A DNA stretch of 64,000 nucleotides from CAYPSN01 sp041907025 (GTDB taxonomy: Bacteria > Patescibacteriota > Saccharimonadia > CAILAD01 > JADZBC01), in NCBI GenBank assembly GCA_041907025.1, contig JAYRIB010000004.1:3781-67780 (forward strand). The letters are read 5' to 3'. This document shows positions 7,808 through 16,646 of the stretch, piece by piece. The notes below the pieces were generated by a model that worked only from the letters and a program-made list of their open reading frames with translations, was not told the origin of the DNA and did no database searches. The position numbers were made by a program, and so were the translations under genes. Within the stretch, counting starts at the first letter, position 1, and every line of letters begins with the position of its first letter.

Positions 7808-8443
7808 ATGAGCCTAAACCCAATATCTCTTATTGTCTACATCGCCACCTTGGTAGTCGCCATTACAGTCCACGAGTTTAGCCACGCCTGGGCAGGGCAT
7901 CGCCTGGGTGATGTCACCGCTCAGCGCGAGGGGAGACTCACCCTTAATCCGATTAAGCACATTGATCCGTTTTTTACCTTGCTGCTGCCACTCATGCTGA
8001 TCTTTATTGGCTCACCAGTGGTGTTCGGGGCGGCCAAGCCGGTGCCGTTTAATCCCTACGCCGTCCGGTACGGTAAGTGGGGGGCTGCTTTGGTGGCAAT
8101 TGCTGGTCCGATGAGTAACTTCGCAATGGCTGCCTTTGTGGCGCTCTACCTGCGACTCTTTGAGCTCCCTGCTGGTGCCACCAACCTGTTGGTCAGCTTC
8201 GTGATGATCAATATCGGGTTCTTTGTGTTTAATATGATTCCAGTCCCACCTCTTGATGGTTCGCGCGTGCTCTATGCCGCTGCGCCACCCGCTCTAGCTG
8301 ACATTATGGATCGGATTGAGCGCTTTGGCTTGGCTGGCGTCATGCTGTTCCTGTTCGTGTTTTATCAGTTCTTGTCGCCGTACATCGTGCTGATTATTAC
8401 CTCGCTCGGACGCGCCCTGCTTGGTCCAGCCGCGAGTTTTTAA
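7808..8443 (+). CDS. Site-2 protease family membrane metalloprotease (M50)
   Basis: A compact membrane protease of ~211 residues. The zinc motif HEFSH (in TVHEFSHAWAGHRLGD) lies in the first membrane segment, and the third ligand region NMIPVPPLDGSRVL is near residue 145. The family cleaves peptide bonds within membranes. There is no PDZ domain, as in the minimal rhomboid-like M50 proteins. tatcat at 7795-7800 ends 7 nt before ATG 7808, so the mRNA is probably leaderless; GTG 7802 is an alternative start. Confidence 0.9.
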   Translation: MSLNPISLIVYIATLVVAITVHEFSHAWAGHRLGDVTAQREGRLTLNPIKHIDPFFTLLLPLMLIFIGSPVVFGAAKPVPFNPYAVRYGKWGAALVAIAGPMSNFAMAAFVALYLRLFELPAGATNLLVSFVMINIGFFVFNMIPVPPLDGSRVLYAAAPPALADIMDRIERFGLAGVMLFLFVFYQFLSPYIVLIITSLGRALLGPAASF

Positions 8444-8477
8444 GCCAAGCTAGGCATCATGGGCGTGATATAATATA

Positions 8478-8690
8478 GGAGTTCTGCCGCTCTCGCCCAT
8501 AAGACAAGGGTATGTAACTTTTTCCTATTAAGATAGTTGCTTTGGGAGCTCTAGATTGCCTCGGTCTAACGACCCTGTGCTGCGAGCACCCACCTGGATA
8601 TTGCCGGGAAGAGTTAATTGCCCTCGACGGAGCGCGCGGATCTCCATTATTCTAAAACAAGGCCACCTATTGAAGCGGGTGGTCGCTTTT
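8478..8690 (+). ncRNA. ssrS: 6S-like RNA
   Basis: A gene-free 250-bp gap with tataat at 8469-8474 at one end and an intrinsic terminator at 8661-8693 at the other. The 5' end (ggagttctgccgctct) pairs with the 3' region around 8627-8645 (ggagcgcgcggatctcc) in a long closing stem. This leaves the rod with a central open region that characterises 6S RNA, the mimic of an open promoter that binds sigma-70 RNA polymerase. The segment tgcgagcacccacctgg resembles the 3' strand of the 6S central region as I remember it. Covariance search not run, so the class is probable only. Confidence 0.5.
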
Positions 8691-8693
8691 TTT
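8661..8693 (+). terminator. Intrinsic terminator of the 6S-like RNA
   Basis: ggccacc (8661-8667) pairs with ggtggtc (8678-8684) and is followed by gcttttttt. It lies between the 6S-like RNA and the convergent gene ending at 8692. Confidence 0.8.
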
Positions 8694-9222
8694 ACTTCAG
8701 TCCAAAGGCTTGTTTAAGGGAGGCTTCGCCGTCGAGCGCGCTGGCGGTTATGAGTTTGATTTCCTTTTGCAAACCAAGTAGTTTCTTGAGGCCACGCACG
8801 TAGTCGATGGGGTCGTAAGGGTAGACCCACAGGCCCTTGGTGTAGTTCACAAAACCCTGGAGCTTAAGCTGCGCTACCAGGTAGTTACGGGTTACCTTTT
8901 GCGCGTCGGGGATCTCAAACGTCACAATGTAGAAGCTGCCTTGCCATTCACGCGGTTTGGCGATGCCTTTTTTGCCTAATAAGTAGAGGTCGAGGTGGCG
9001 CAAACCCTTTTCTGTGACCTTGTAGAGTTTTTCGTGCTCGATGGTGCCAATCGAAATAAAGCCTTGCTTAGTTAGCAGGGCGGCAGTGTCGATGATTCGT
9101 CGGCGCGCATTGGCGCCAAATAAGCTCAAAAGGGAACGGGCAGTGGTTAGCTCGTCTTCGACGATCACCCGCTTGCCCGCTATTACTTTCAGCACCTCAG
9201 CTGATTTGTTGATCCTTGGCAC
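8692..9222 (-). CDS. PaaX-like regulator with a Cas2-fold domain
   Basis: A 176-residue protein with an N-terminal winged helix (SLLSLFGANARRRIIDTAAL, wing KLYKVTEKGLRHL) and a C-terminal ferredoxin-like domain beginning WQGSFYIVTFEIPDAQKVTRNYL. The second domain is the Cas2-like fold shared by PaaX-type repressors. There are no CRISPR repeats or other cas genes in the window, so this is a transcription regulator rather than an adaptation nuclease. The likely start is the GTG giving MPRINKS. Target unknown. Confidence 0.7.
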   Translation of the reverse strand: MPRINKSAEVLKVIAGKRVIVEDELTTARSLLSLFGANARRRIIDTAALLTKQGFISIGTIEHEKLYKVTEKGLRHLDLYLLGKKGIAKPREWQGSFYIVTFEIPDAQKVTRNYLVAQLKLQGFVNYTKGLWVYPYDPIDYVRGLKKLLGLQKEIKLITASALDGEASLKQAFGLK

Positions 9223-9366
9223 ACATTTACTCGTTACCTAAGTATTATGTCAAAGCATGAGAGTTATGTAAAGTACTTTTGCTAAGAAAGTTCACATTCG
9301 CTGCCCTCAACAGGAGAGAAGTTATTGTAATTCTGCGCGGGGAGCGCGTAAAATAGGGGAGGTTAG

Positions 9367-9442
9367 CAGGGTGTGGCGCAGTTGGTAGCGCGTACGGCTG
9401 GGGGCCGTGAGGTCGCAGGTTCAAGTCCTGTCACCCTGACCA
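9367..9442 (+). tRNA. tRNA-Pro (GGG anticodon)
   Basis: Acceptor CAGGGTG/CACCCTG, D arm GCGC...GCGC, anticodon stem TACGG/CCGTG with loop CTGGGGG (anticodon GGG), T arm GCAGG TTCAAGT CCTGT, discriminator A and encoded CCA. A taaaat box lies just upstream around 9350. Confidence 0.95.
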
Positions 9443-9578
9443 GAAATTATTCTTTGCACAATAATGTTGCTCTATCGCGCGTTTCTCGGTACAATGAGCG
9501 TAAGCATTATGTAAGTAGTTACCATAAGGAATAAGGGCGGCTTTTCCTTCTAAAGAAAAACCACTCAAAACAAAACAA

Positions 9579-12500
9579 ATGGCTCCCAACGCCACACCAC
9601 CTAAGCCTACGCTTCGATCCAAACTTCACTTGCGACCCTCAACTTCTCTGAAAGTGAGTAAGGCGTCTGTATTTACCCTCCTGGCACTTATATCCATCCA
9701 AACCGTCAGTAGTGCCTTGCTTTGGTACGCCGGTAAGATCAAGGCTGACAGCAGTAGCCGAGTAGTAACTACGAGCCCGGCAAGTAGCGTTACTACTACC
9801 GGCGCTACGCTCAGTGGCACATACGATTACCCCACAGATGTTACTCAGCGTGGCTTCCAGTATGGCTTGACTACTGGCTATGGCAGCCAAGTGGTGGATG
9901 ACAGTGTGATGACATACGTGGATACGGGTATACTGGGCGGCGTAGATACGTCAAGCGGTAGTAGTGGCTACGCTACGGATTCCACGGGGAACCTATACTT
10001 GACTCACTTTGATGACCACACAAGTGCAAGTGTGCAAAAGTACAGTGCAAGTGGCACTCTTGTATCTGAGTTCGGTTCACAGGGCGCAGGAGACGGGCAG
10101 TTTGACACTCCGCAGGATGTTGCTTTAGACACGAGCGGGAACATCTATGTCGCTGACACTAATAATAATAGGGTGCAGAAGTTGGATAGCACTGGTAATT
10201 ACGTGAGCCAGTTTGACCCACTTGAGCAGGGTAGTGGTAAATACATCGTAGTGACTAGGGTTTCCTTAGATAGTCTAGGTAATATATACGTTTTTGGACA
10301 CTGGGATAGTGATCCGGGTATATCGAATAATTGGCAGCCAGTAGTTCAGAGGTATAACGCCAGTGGCGTGTTTCAAACCCAGTTAATCAACAGTTCTGGT
10401 ACGGCAACTAATCAGCTATACTCATATGCGCAAAATACCGACCTGACAACTGATACAAGTAATAATCTATACATTACTGATGCTTATAATCACCGGGTGC
10501 TCAAATACGACAGTAGTGGCAATTTCTTGGCTCAGTGGGGAACAACTGGCGTTGCTAGCAACGCCCCAGGCCAGTTTAATCTTCCAACTGGCATCGCGCG
10601 TGGGCCTGGCGGGCAATTGTATATTTCAGATGGCGGGAATGACAGGGTTCAAATCATCAGCCCAGCAGGGGATTACGTACAGAGTTGGTCAGACAATCAA
10701 ATTGGGTTTCCACTTAATTTAACAGTGAGCCTGAACGGTAAGATATACGCCCAATCATGGGGGGGTGCTGGAGGCTTGGTTGTTGGTACACCATCAATCA
10801 ATGCGAATATCACAAGCCTCCAGTGCGACACTACCTACCATTACCGTGCCTTTACTACTGATGCAGACAGTACTGAATACGGTTCAGACGCTACATTTAC
10901 AACAGATGCTTGTACGGGGTTGCGTAACATAACTAATTTGCCCACGACCAGCATAAGTCAAACGGGGGCTACACTCCACGGCGCTACAGATTACCCACAG
11001 GGCATTACTGGGCGCGGCTTCCAATACGGGTTAACGACTGGTTATGGTAGCACGGTAGTGGACAGTTCGGCTGTAAACGCAAGTTTTGGCAGTAAGGGGG
11101 TAACTAGTTTAAGCGGGACTACAGCGATTGACCTATCTGTCGATGCTAACGGCTATAAGTACGTTGCATATTATGGTGATCATGTTGTTAAGAAATATGA
11201 TGCCTCCAATAATCTCGTGCTTCAGTGGGGCTCAGAAGGGCTTGGGGCCGGTCAGTTCGGTGGTATTTCTGGGATTACCGCTGCGCCGGATGGCTTTGTT
11301 TATACTACGGAGTATTATCTCCAGAATGGTGGAGATATTCTTTCAAACCCCCGGGTTCAGAAGTTTGACTCCAATGGAAATTTCATTACCCAGTGGGGTT
11401 CGTTAGGGTCAGGCGATGGGCAGTTTTCAGCTCCTAAAGATGTCGCTGTAGACAAGAGTAATAACGTGTATGTTGTAGACTACAACCGCGTTCAGAAGTT
11501 TGACTCCAATGGAAATTTCATTACCCAGTGGGGTTCGTTAGGGTCAGGCGATGGGCAGTTTTCAAACCTAAGTGGTATCGCAATTGCCCCAGATGGCTCT
11601 GTGTATGTATCAGACAGGAGTAATGCCCGTATACAGAAGTTTAGTTCCAGTGGAACATTTATTCTGAAATGGGGTCAGCCGGGGGGTATGGGTGATGGTG
11701 AGTTCATCGCCCCTGAGCGAGTCGGAGTAGACGGGTCGGGCAATGTATACGTATTGGATTATGCTGGTGGCACATTAAGGATGCAGAAGTTTGATTCAAA
11801 CGGCAGTTTCCTGGCTCGTTTCGGCGGTTATTTCTATTTTGGTACCGGACTTTCTGTTACGCCATCCGGTCAGGTATATACCATAGATGCAGCTTCCACT
11901 ACAGACTACTACACATATGGTATTGATGCCCCTATCACTACTCTTACCTGTGGCACAGAGTACCACTATCGTCCATACGTAACAGATCGTGGCGGCACGC
12001 AGTATGGAAACGATGCAACATTTACAACATCTGCCTGCCCGCCACTTAACATCACCACAACTAGTTTGGATGATGGCGTGGTTGGCGTGAGTTACTCTGA
12101 TCTCATTACGGTCGATAATCTCCAGGGTGGCGAGACGTATACGGTTAGTTCCGGAAGCGTGCCCCCAGGGTTGACACTTGGGTCGACAACTGGGTATTTG
12201 GAAGGGATTCCCTCACAGGAAGGACATTATTTCTTCGATGTAACAGTTGAGAATTCTGGATCAAGCGACACCGCGCAAATAGATGTTCATATTTATAACA
12301 CAAACCCACAATTAAGTATCACGACTGTGGCTATTCCGGACACCCAAGTCGGCGCTTCGTATCAGGAATACATCTACACCAGTGACGGTGTGGGTGATGT
12401 GAGCTTCAGTATAACTTCAGGTGCGCTACCAGATGGTATGTCTATTACCTCGTACGGCACGAGCGGGGTATTGTACGGTACTCCAACTACTCCAGGGACC

Positions 12501-14714
12501 TATACCTTCACCGTGCAAGCTCAGGATAGCCGTGGGGCTGGTGTCGGCACTGATACACAGGAGTACTCCATAACGGTCTCGGCGGCTAGTATTAATATCA
12601 CTACTACCAGCTTGCCGTCAGGTCTAGTGGGCTTGCCATACAATAAAAGTATCGATTATGAGTCTGCTAACGCTCAGCCGGTCTTTTCACTTGTTTCTGG
12701 AACTTTACCTCCAGGTGTTTCTCTAACCCTTCAGGGCTATCTGCAAGGCACCCCAACGCAACAAGGTACTTACGATTTTACGGTGCAAGCCGATGATGGT
12801 TTTAGTACGGATACCCAGGCACTTAGCTTGCTCATAGGGGCACCGGCGGCAGTTACTCCTAATACGCCTTTCGTAAAAATCACTTCGCCAGCGAATGGGG
12901 GCTCTATTGGGGCTACAAAGCTTGACGTAGCAGGTATTGGTCCTGCAGGCAATAAGGTCATACAGCTAACGATAGATAATGTTGTGCAAGGTACAACGAA
13001 TACGGATAATGAAGGCAAATGGGCATATCAAGCAAGTGGTCTAAACCCAGGTTCTCATACACTGAGTGCCACTTGGGTTCCGGGCGACGATGTGGCTTTT
13101 GTGCCGTTCTTTAACCCCGAAACTTTCTCGAGCGGGATTTCGGTGATAGATAATGCTAGCTTGCAAACGGTGAAGACAATATACCTCCCAGAATATTCCT
13201 TGGCATATGGAGTAACACTCAACCATGCTCGTACTAAGTTGTACGCATATGGGGGGCAGCTAAACTTGGGAGAGGGTGAACTTACGAGCTCTGCACAGCT
13301 ATGGGAGGTTGATCTGGCAACTATGGCTATCCGCACGGTAGGTTATCCAAGTATGCCTGCCCAAATTGGCTTTGTTACTGCAGTTAACATCTCGCCAGAC
13401 GACACAGGAGTCGTCCTGCTGAAGATGGAGGGCGGAGAACAGGCACAACAGGTACTAATCTCACGAGTAGATTTACCAAGCTTCACACCTACAGGGACAG
13501 ACATTCAGGCTGAAGCTTTAAATACGCCAGCTGTAGTTGATAGGTTCTTTGAGCTTGCTTTAGCAAGAGCTTACACGTACAGTACCGATTCACAGCAGCG
13601 CTACATGTACTTCTTGCTAAGCGCCCTCGATGACGCACCAAGCAGTAATGAAGTGGTTGTTATTGATACACTAGATGGTAGCTCGAGTACGATCGAGCTT
13701 GGTGAGGGGGCTGAATATATACCTAAGGTAATTCAGACTGTAGGAGATAGGCTCTATGTACTCACCAGCTCGCATCTCCTCACTATTGATGTCGTTACGG
13801 GAGGTATTCTGAGCGACATTACTCCAGGTTTCAGTATCGATGGCTCCGCTTTTGGGTCCGTTGTGTTTGATGTCCCCCCAGATGGTTTGACCGCACTGCT
13901 TAGCACATCGGGATTTGGTAACTCCACTACTGTTGTTAGTATTGACCTTGCTTCGGGCCAGTCGACTATTCTTCCGAATAGTATCGAAACCAGTAGGCGG
14001 CTGGCTAGGGCACTTGGTAAACAAGGCCCTATAGGCATAGGTACAACTAGTGATGGTTCTAGGCTATATATTTCATCTCAGGGCCTGTATATATTTGATA
14101 TGGCCAACGGGGTACCAATTGACCTGGCTGGGTTGCTCCCGCCAGGTGCAGAGGCCTCGGGACTTACAAGTCATGACTACATTGCCCCTATTCGCCCTCG
14201 AGATACCATCGCTTTTACCGTTGCTTCTGGTCCCGTATCGTGTACCACTACCAACACCTGTCCACCACCGCCGCCTTGTGCTGTGACCAACACCTGTCCA
14301 CCGCCACCACCGCCCCCGACTGAACCAGCCACAGTCGGCACTACCAATCCTAAGACTCCCAAGATTGTGGTTACACCCTTCCCACCAGCGGCATCTGCAG
14401 CCTCACGCCTGGGGTGGTTTGACCGCGGTGTTCTGGCGGTGGCTCGCTTTGTACCTGGGCAAGCAGCCATTGGTTTTCCGTTCCTCTTGTTCCTGCTCTT
14501 GCTCCTGTTTGCCCTCTCCCTGTACTATCAGTCTGCCAATGAGGTCCGTAAGGACAAGCTTAACCGTCAGTTCCTCGCCAAGCGTAAGTCCATCCGAGCG
14601 CAACAAGACAACTTTATAGCCCTGGCCTCACACTATCTCAACACCCCAATTACGATTATTCAGAATGGTATAGAGGTGATGGAGGAGTCGAGTAGGGGGC
14701 CAAAGAGTAAGTAA
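9579..14714 (+). CDS. Giant surface protein: NHL and Ig-like repeats, membrane anchor, H-box tail
   Basis: 1711 residues. An N-terminal hydrophobic segment (residues ~29-51) suggests export. Two NHL beta-propeller regions (~120-420 and ~500-780, units such as VQKFDSNGNFITQWGSLGSG) each end in a Cys-bearing domain. Three He_PIG-type Ig-like repeats (~840-1110) follow, then a YncE-like propeller (~1170-1560), a Pro-rich linker with CPPPPP runs, and a transmembrane segment (~1630-1655). A cytoplasmic tail ends with ASHYLNTPITIIQNGIEVM, a histidine-kinase H-box with His1685, but the protein stops before any ATPase domain. The predicted role is a surface binding or adhesion receptor that could relay a signal. 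No Shine-Dalgarno sequence is seen. Confidence 0.75.
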   Translation: MAPNATPPKPTLRSKLHLRPSTSLKVSKASVFTLLALISIQTVSSALLWYAGKIKADSSSRVVTTSPASSVTTTGATLSGTYDYPTDVTQRGFQYGLTTGYGSQVVDDSVMTYVDTGILGGVDTSSGSSGYATDSTGNLYLTHFDDHTSASVQKYSASGTLVSEFGSQGAGDGQFDTPQDVALDTSGNIYVADTNNNRVQKLDSTGNYVSQFDPLEQGSGKYIVVTRVSLDSLGNIYVFGHWDSDPGISNNWQPVVQRYNASGVFQTQLINSSGTATNQLYSYAQNTDLTTDTSNNLYITDAYNHRVLKYDSSGNFLAQWGTTGVASNAPGQFNLPTGIARGPGGQLYISDGGNDRVQIISPAGDYVQSWSDNQIGFPLNLTVSLNGKIYAQSWGGAGGLVVGTPSINANITSLQCDTTYHYRAFTTDADSTEYGSDATFTTDACTGLRNITNLPTTSISQTGATLHGATDYPQGITGRGFQYGLTTGYGSTVVDSSAVNASFGSKGVTSLSGTTAIDLSVDANGYKYVAYYGDHVVKKYDASNNLVLQWGSEGLGAGQFGGISGITAAPDGFVYTTEYYLQNGGDILSNPRVQKFDSNGNFITQWGSLGSGDGQFSAPKDVAVDKSNNVYVVDYNRVQKFDSNGNFITQWGSLGSGDGQFSNLSGIAIAPDGSVYVSDRSNARIQKFSSSGTFILKWGQPGGMGDGEFIAPERVGVDGSGNVYVLDYAGGTLRMQKFDSNGSFLARFGGYFYFGTGLSVTPSGQVYTIDAASTTDYYTYGIDAPITTLTCGTEYHYRPYVTDRGGTQYGNDATFTTSACPPLNITTTSLDDGVVGVSYSDLITVDNLQGGETYTVSSGSVPPGLTLGSTTGYLEGIPSQEGHYFFDVTVENSGSSDTAQIDVHIYNTNPQLSITTVAIPDTQVGASYQEYIYTSDGVGDVSFSITSGALPDGMSITSYGTSGVLYGTPTTPGTYTFTVQAQDSRGAGVGTDTQEYSITVSAASINITTTSLPSGLVGLPYNKSIDYESANAQPVFSLVSGTLPPGVSLTLQGYLQGTPTQQGTYDFTVQADDGFSTDTQALSLLIGAPAAVTPNTPFVKITSPANGGSIGATKLDVAGIGPAGNKVIQLTIDNVVQGTTNTDNEGKWAYQASGLNPGSHTLSATWVPGDDVAFVPFFNPETFSSGISVIDNASLQTVKTIYLPEYSLAYGVTLNHARTKLYAYGGQLNLGEGELTSSAQLWEVDLATMAIRTVGYPSMPAQIGFVTAVNISPDDTGVVLLKMEGGEQAQQVLISRVDLPSFTPTGTDIQAEALNTPAVVDRFFELALARAYTYSTDSQQRYMYFLLSALDDAPSSNEVVVIDTLDGSSSTIELGEGAEYIPKVIQTVGDRLYVLTSSHLLTIDVVTGGILSDITPGFSIDGSAFGSVVFDVPPDGLTALLSTSGFGNSTTVVSIDLASGQSTILPNSIETSRRLARALGKQGPIGIGTTSDGSRLYISSQGLYIFDMANGVPIDLAGLLPPGAEASGLTSHDYIAPIRPRDTIAFTVASGPVSCTTTNTCPPPPPCAVTNTCPPPPPPPTEPATVGTTNPKTPKIVVTPFPPAASAASRLGWFDRGVLAVARFVPGQAAIGFPFLLFLLLLLFALSLYYQSANEVRKDKLNRQFLAKRKSIRAQQDNFIALASHYLNTPITIIQNGIEVMEESSRGPKSK
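11355..11429 (+). repeat. 75-bp exact repeat, copy 1 (NHL unit)
   Basis: Identical over 75 bp to 11490-11564, beginning gttcagaagtttgactccaa. The copies are 135 bp (45 codons) apart, exactly one NHL blade. Perfect identity at silent sites points to a recent in-frame duplication or gene conversion inside the giant surface gene. Confidence 0.95.
11490..11564 (+). repeat. 75-bp exact repeat, copy 2 (NHL unit)
   Basis: Second copy of the 75-bp unit at 11355-11429, in the same frame one blade later. Such tracts allow blade number to change by slippage or recombination. Confidence 0.95.
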
Positions 14715-14769
14715 CTTATGCTCGCATGGTGGTGCCCAGAAAGGTATAATAAGTGGCGAAAGAATCCAT

Positions 14770-14964
14770 ATGCGAGCAAAAACACTTTTTCTCATTATGA
14801 TCATCACAACCTACGGGTATTACCTGCACACTATGTCGGGCGCCGTGCAGCGCCAAGCAGACGGCCTTATGCGCCAATATAACGCGGCGTTAATAACTGC
14901 CAGCGAAACAGCCGATTATTCCGCGCCGAACAATCTAGTAGTTCAAAAACCAACAGCTAACTAA
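14770..14964 (+). CDS. Small hypothetical membrane or exported protein
   Basis: A 64-residue frame opening with a hydrophobic segment (LFLIMIITTYGYYL) after a basic MRAK start, like a signal peptide or single membrane anchor. It is followed by a polar tail with no recognisable motif. tataat at 14745-14750 lies ahead, and the HIT gene follows 20 bp later. I do not recognise the family; the promoter and hydrophobic start favour a real gene. Confidence 0.5.
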   Translation: MRAKTLFLIMIITTYGYYLHTMSGAVQRQADGLMRQYNAALITASETADYSAPNNLVVQKPTAN

Positions 14965-14984
14965 CAGGTAGGGCAAACAATAGT

Positions 14985-15404
14985 ATGGAGAGCAGCATAT
15001 TCAGTAGAATTATCAACGGCGAGGAGCCAGCGGAGGTGCTCTATGATGATGAGCGCGTCATTATTGTGTTGTCGCGGGCGCCGATGGGCCCTGGCCATAG
15101 TCTCGTAATCCCAAAGCGGCCAGCGGAGTACTTCTACCACATGGCAGCGGGAGAATATGAGTACCTTATGCAGACTGCTCGCAAGTTCGCGGTCGTGCTC
15201 GACAGCGTCTTTGAGCAAAAGGTGGTGGCCATGCAACTAATGGGGCTTGGGGTGCCGCATGTGCATGTCCACCTGGTACCGATCAACGATGAAGGCGACA
15301 TGGACCATGACCATGCAGTGTTTGGGCCGCTCGAGCCTTTGAAGCCGGTGGCCGAGCGAATCCGTGCCCACCTTGCCGAGCACCCCCTAAGCAGCATACA
15401 ATAG
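14985..15404 (+). CDS. HIT family nucleotide-binding hydrolase
   Basis: 139 residues with the histidine triad GVPHVHVHLVPIN near residues 88-100 and the family opening SIFSRIINGEEPAEVLYDDERVI. HIT proteins hydrolyse or transfer nucleotide monophosphates on the triad histidine; the natural substrate is usually not inferable. ggtaggg lies upstream of ATG 14985, and uppP follows within 6 bp. Confidence 0.93.
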   Translation: MESSIFSRIINGEEPAEVLYDDERVIIVLSRAPMGPGHSLVIPKRPAEYFYHMAAGEYEYLMQTARKFAVVLDSVFEQKVVAMQLMGLGVPHVHVHLVPINDEGDMDHDHAVFGPLEPLKPVAERIRAHLAEHPLSSIQ

Positions 15405-15409
15405 TATTT

Positions 15410-16189
15410 ATGCTCATCGTTTTACTCCTTTCTGCTATACAAGGCATCAGTGAATTCTTGCCGATATCTTCGTCGGCCCACCTGCTGATTACCACCTGGG
15501 CACTCAACGTTAGCGACCTTGGGCTGAGCTTTGACGCCGCTATCCACATTGGTACCTCGCTAGCTCTGCTCATCTTCTTTTATAAAGACTTCTGGCGGCT
15601 TTGGAAGGAGCGCAGCCCCTTGCTGTACTACATAGCACTAGCCACCATCCCAGCTGCACTAATTGGCTTCGTGGGGGACAAATGGATAGAGTCAACGCTG
15701 CATCGAAGCTCCGTGGCGCCGCTGATCGTCGGCATCGGTATGATCTTATTTAGCTTTTTACTACTTTACGTTGACAACATCGCTAAGCTCAACCGTGACA
15801 GCAAGGACATTGGGCTCAAAGACACGCTGATTGTTGGTTTTGCCCAGGCCTTAGCACTCATACCCGGTACGTCGCGTTCGGGAATTACTATGACAGCCGG
15901 GCTGTGGCGCGGGCTTAAGCGCGAAGACGCAGCCCGGTTTAGCTTTTTGTTGGCCGCCCCAATTAGCCTGGGGGCAGGGCTGTATAAGGCTTTTGGTTTA
16001 ATTTCTAATCCCGAGCCAACCGTCTCCATGCTGCAAGTAGGGGTCGGAATTGTCGCCTCTGGCTTGGTTGGCTTGGCAGTTATTAAATGGCTGCTTAGAT
16101 ACCTAGGTAGCCACAACTTGCGGCTGTTTGTGGTGTATCGGATCGCCTTTGGTGTACTAGTAATTGCTCTGTGGGTATGGCGGCAATAA
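15410..16189 (+). CDS. uppP: Undecaprenyl-diphosphatase (BacA type)
   Basis: A 259-residue polytopic membrane enzyme that recycles undecaprenyl pyrophosphate to the monophosphate carrier used for peptidoglycan and glycan export. Family motifs are present: QGISEFLPISSSAHLLI at the N-terminus (catalytic Glu and Ser) and ALIPGTSRSGITMTAGL in the middle. It matches the envelope theme of the neighbouring sugar transferase and glycosyltransferases. The stop codon overlaps the rnhA start (taatg at 16187-16191). Confidence 0.95.
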   Translation: MLIVLLLSAIQGISEFLPISSSAHLLITTWALNVSDLGLSFDAAIHIGTSLALLIFFYKDFWRLWKERSPLLYYIALATIPAALIGFVGDKWIESTLHRSSVAPLIVGIGMILFSFLLLYVDNIAKLNRDSKDIGLKDTLIVGFAQALALIPGTSRSGITMTAGLWRGLKREDAARFSFLLAAPISLGAGLYKAFGLISNPEPTVSMLQVGVGIVASGLVGLAVIKWLLRYLGSHNLRLFVVYRIAFGVLVIALWVWRQ

Positions 16190-16620
16190 TGGGTGAATTT
16201 CCAGCACACGTTAAGGTATTTTGTGATGGTGGTTCGCGCGGCAACCCTGGTCCAGCAGCTTCTGGCGTAGTAATAACTACAACGAATGATGAGGTTATTG
16301 GTGAGTATCACGAATACCTTGGACTACGAACGAATAATTACGCCGAATACAGCGCTGTCATCTTGGGATTGAGCGAGCTTAAAGCTCACCAGGGAGTAGC
16401 TCGTGCTGACTTCTACCTGGATAGTGAGCTCGTTACCAAGCAGCTGAATGGGCAATACCGCGTCAAGCACGTTGATATGAAGCCACTCTATACTAGAGTA
16501 CAAGAATTGTTGGCAGCAACTGGAATTGAGGTCAGTTTTTCTCATGTTCGTCGCGAGTATAATAAGCTGGCTGATGCCCAAGTGAACGTTTGCTTGGATG
16601 CTCAGATTGGCTCGACATAA
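16189..16620 (+). CDS. rnhA: Ribonuclease HI
   Basis: Cleaves RNA in RNA/DNA hybrids. Catalytic acids are visible: Asp in FCDGGSRGNPGPAA, Glu in NNYAEYSAVI, Asp in YLDSELVTKQLNGQYRVKH, and a final Asp in NKLADAQVN. The ATG at 16189 overlaps the uppP stop and is preferred over the in-frame ATG at 16171. About 143 residues, the normal length for a minimal RNase HI. The rnpB promoter starts at the end of this gene. Confidence 0.92.
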   Translation: MGEFPAHVKVFCDGGSRGNPGPAASGVVITTTNDEVIGEYHEYLGLRTNNYAEYSAVILGLSELKAHQGVARADFYLDSELVTKQLNGQYRVKHVDMKPLYTRVQELLAATGIEVSFSHVRREYNKLADAQVNVCLDAQIGST

Positions 16621-16640
16621 AACTCTAAATATCGTATAAT
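16612..16640 (+). promoter_or_regulatory. rnpB promoter
   Basis: tcgaca (16612-16617), 17-bp spacer, tataat (16635-16640). Places the transcript start at about 16647, at the base of RNase P helix P1. Confidence 0.75.
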
Positions 16641-16646
16641 AATGGC

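Noticed and set aside
13041..14470. Several minus-strand frames opposite the giant surface gene
   Set aside because: They are shadows with no start signals; the plus-strand frame is continuous over 5 kb with repeats and domains.
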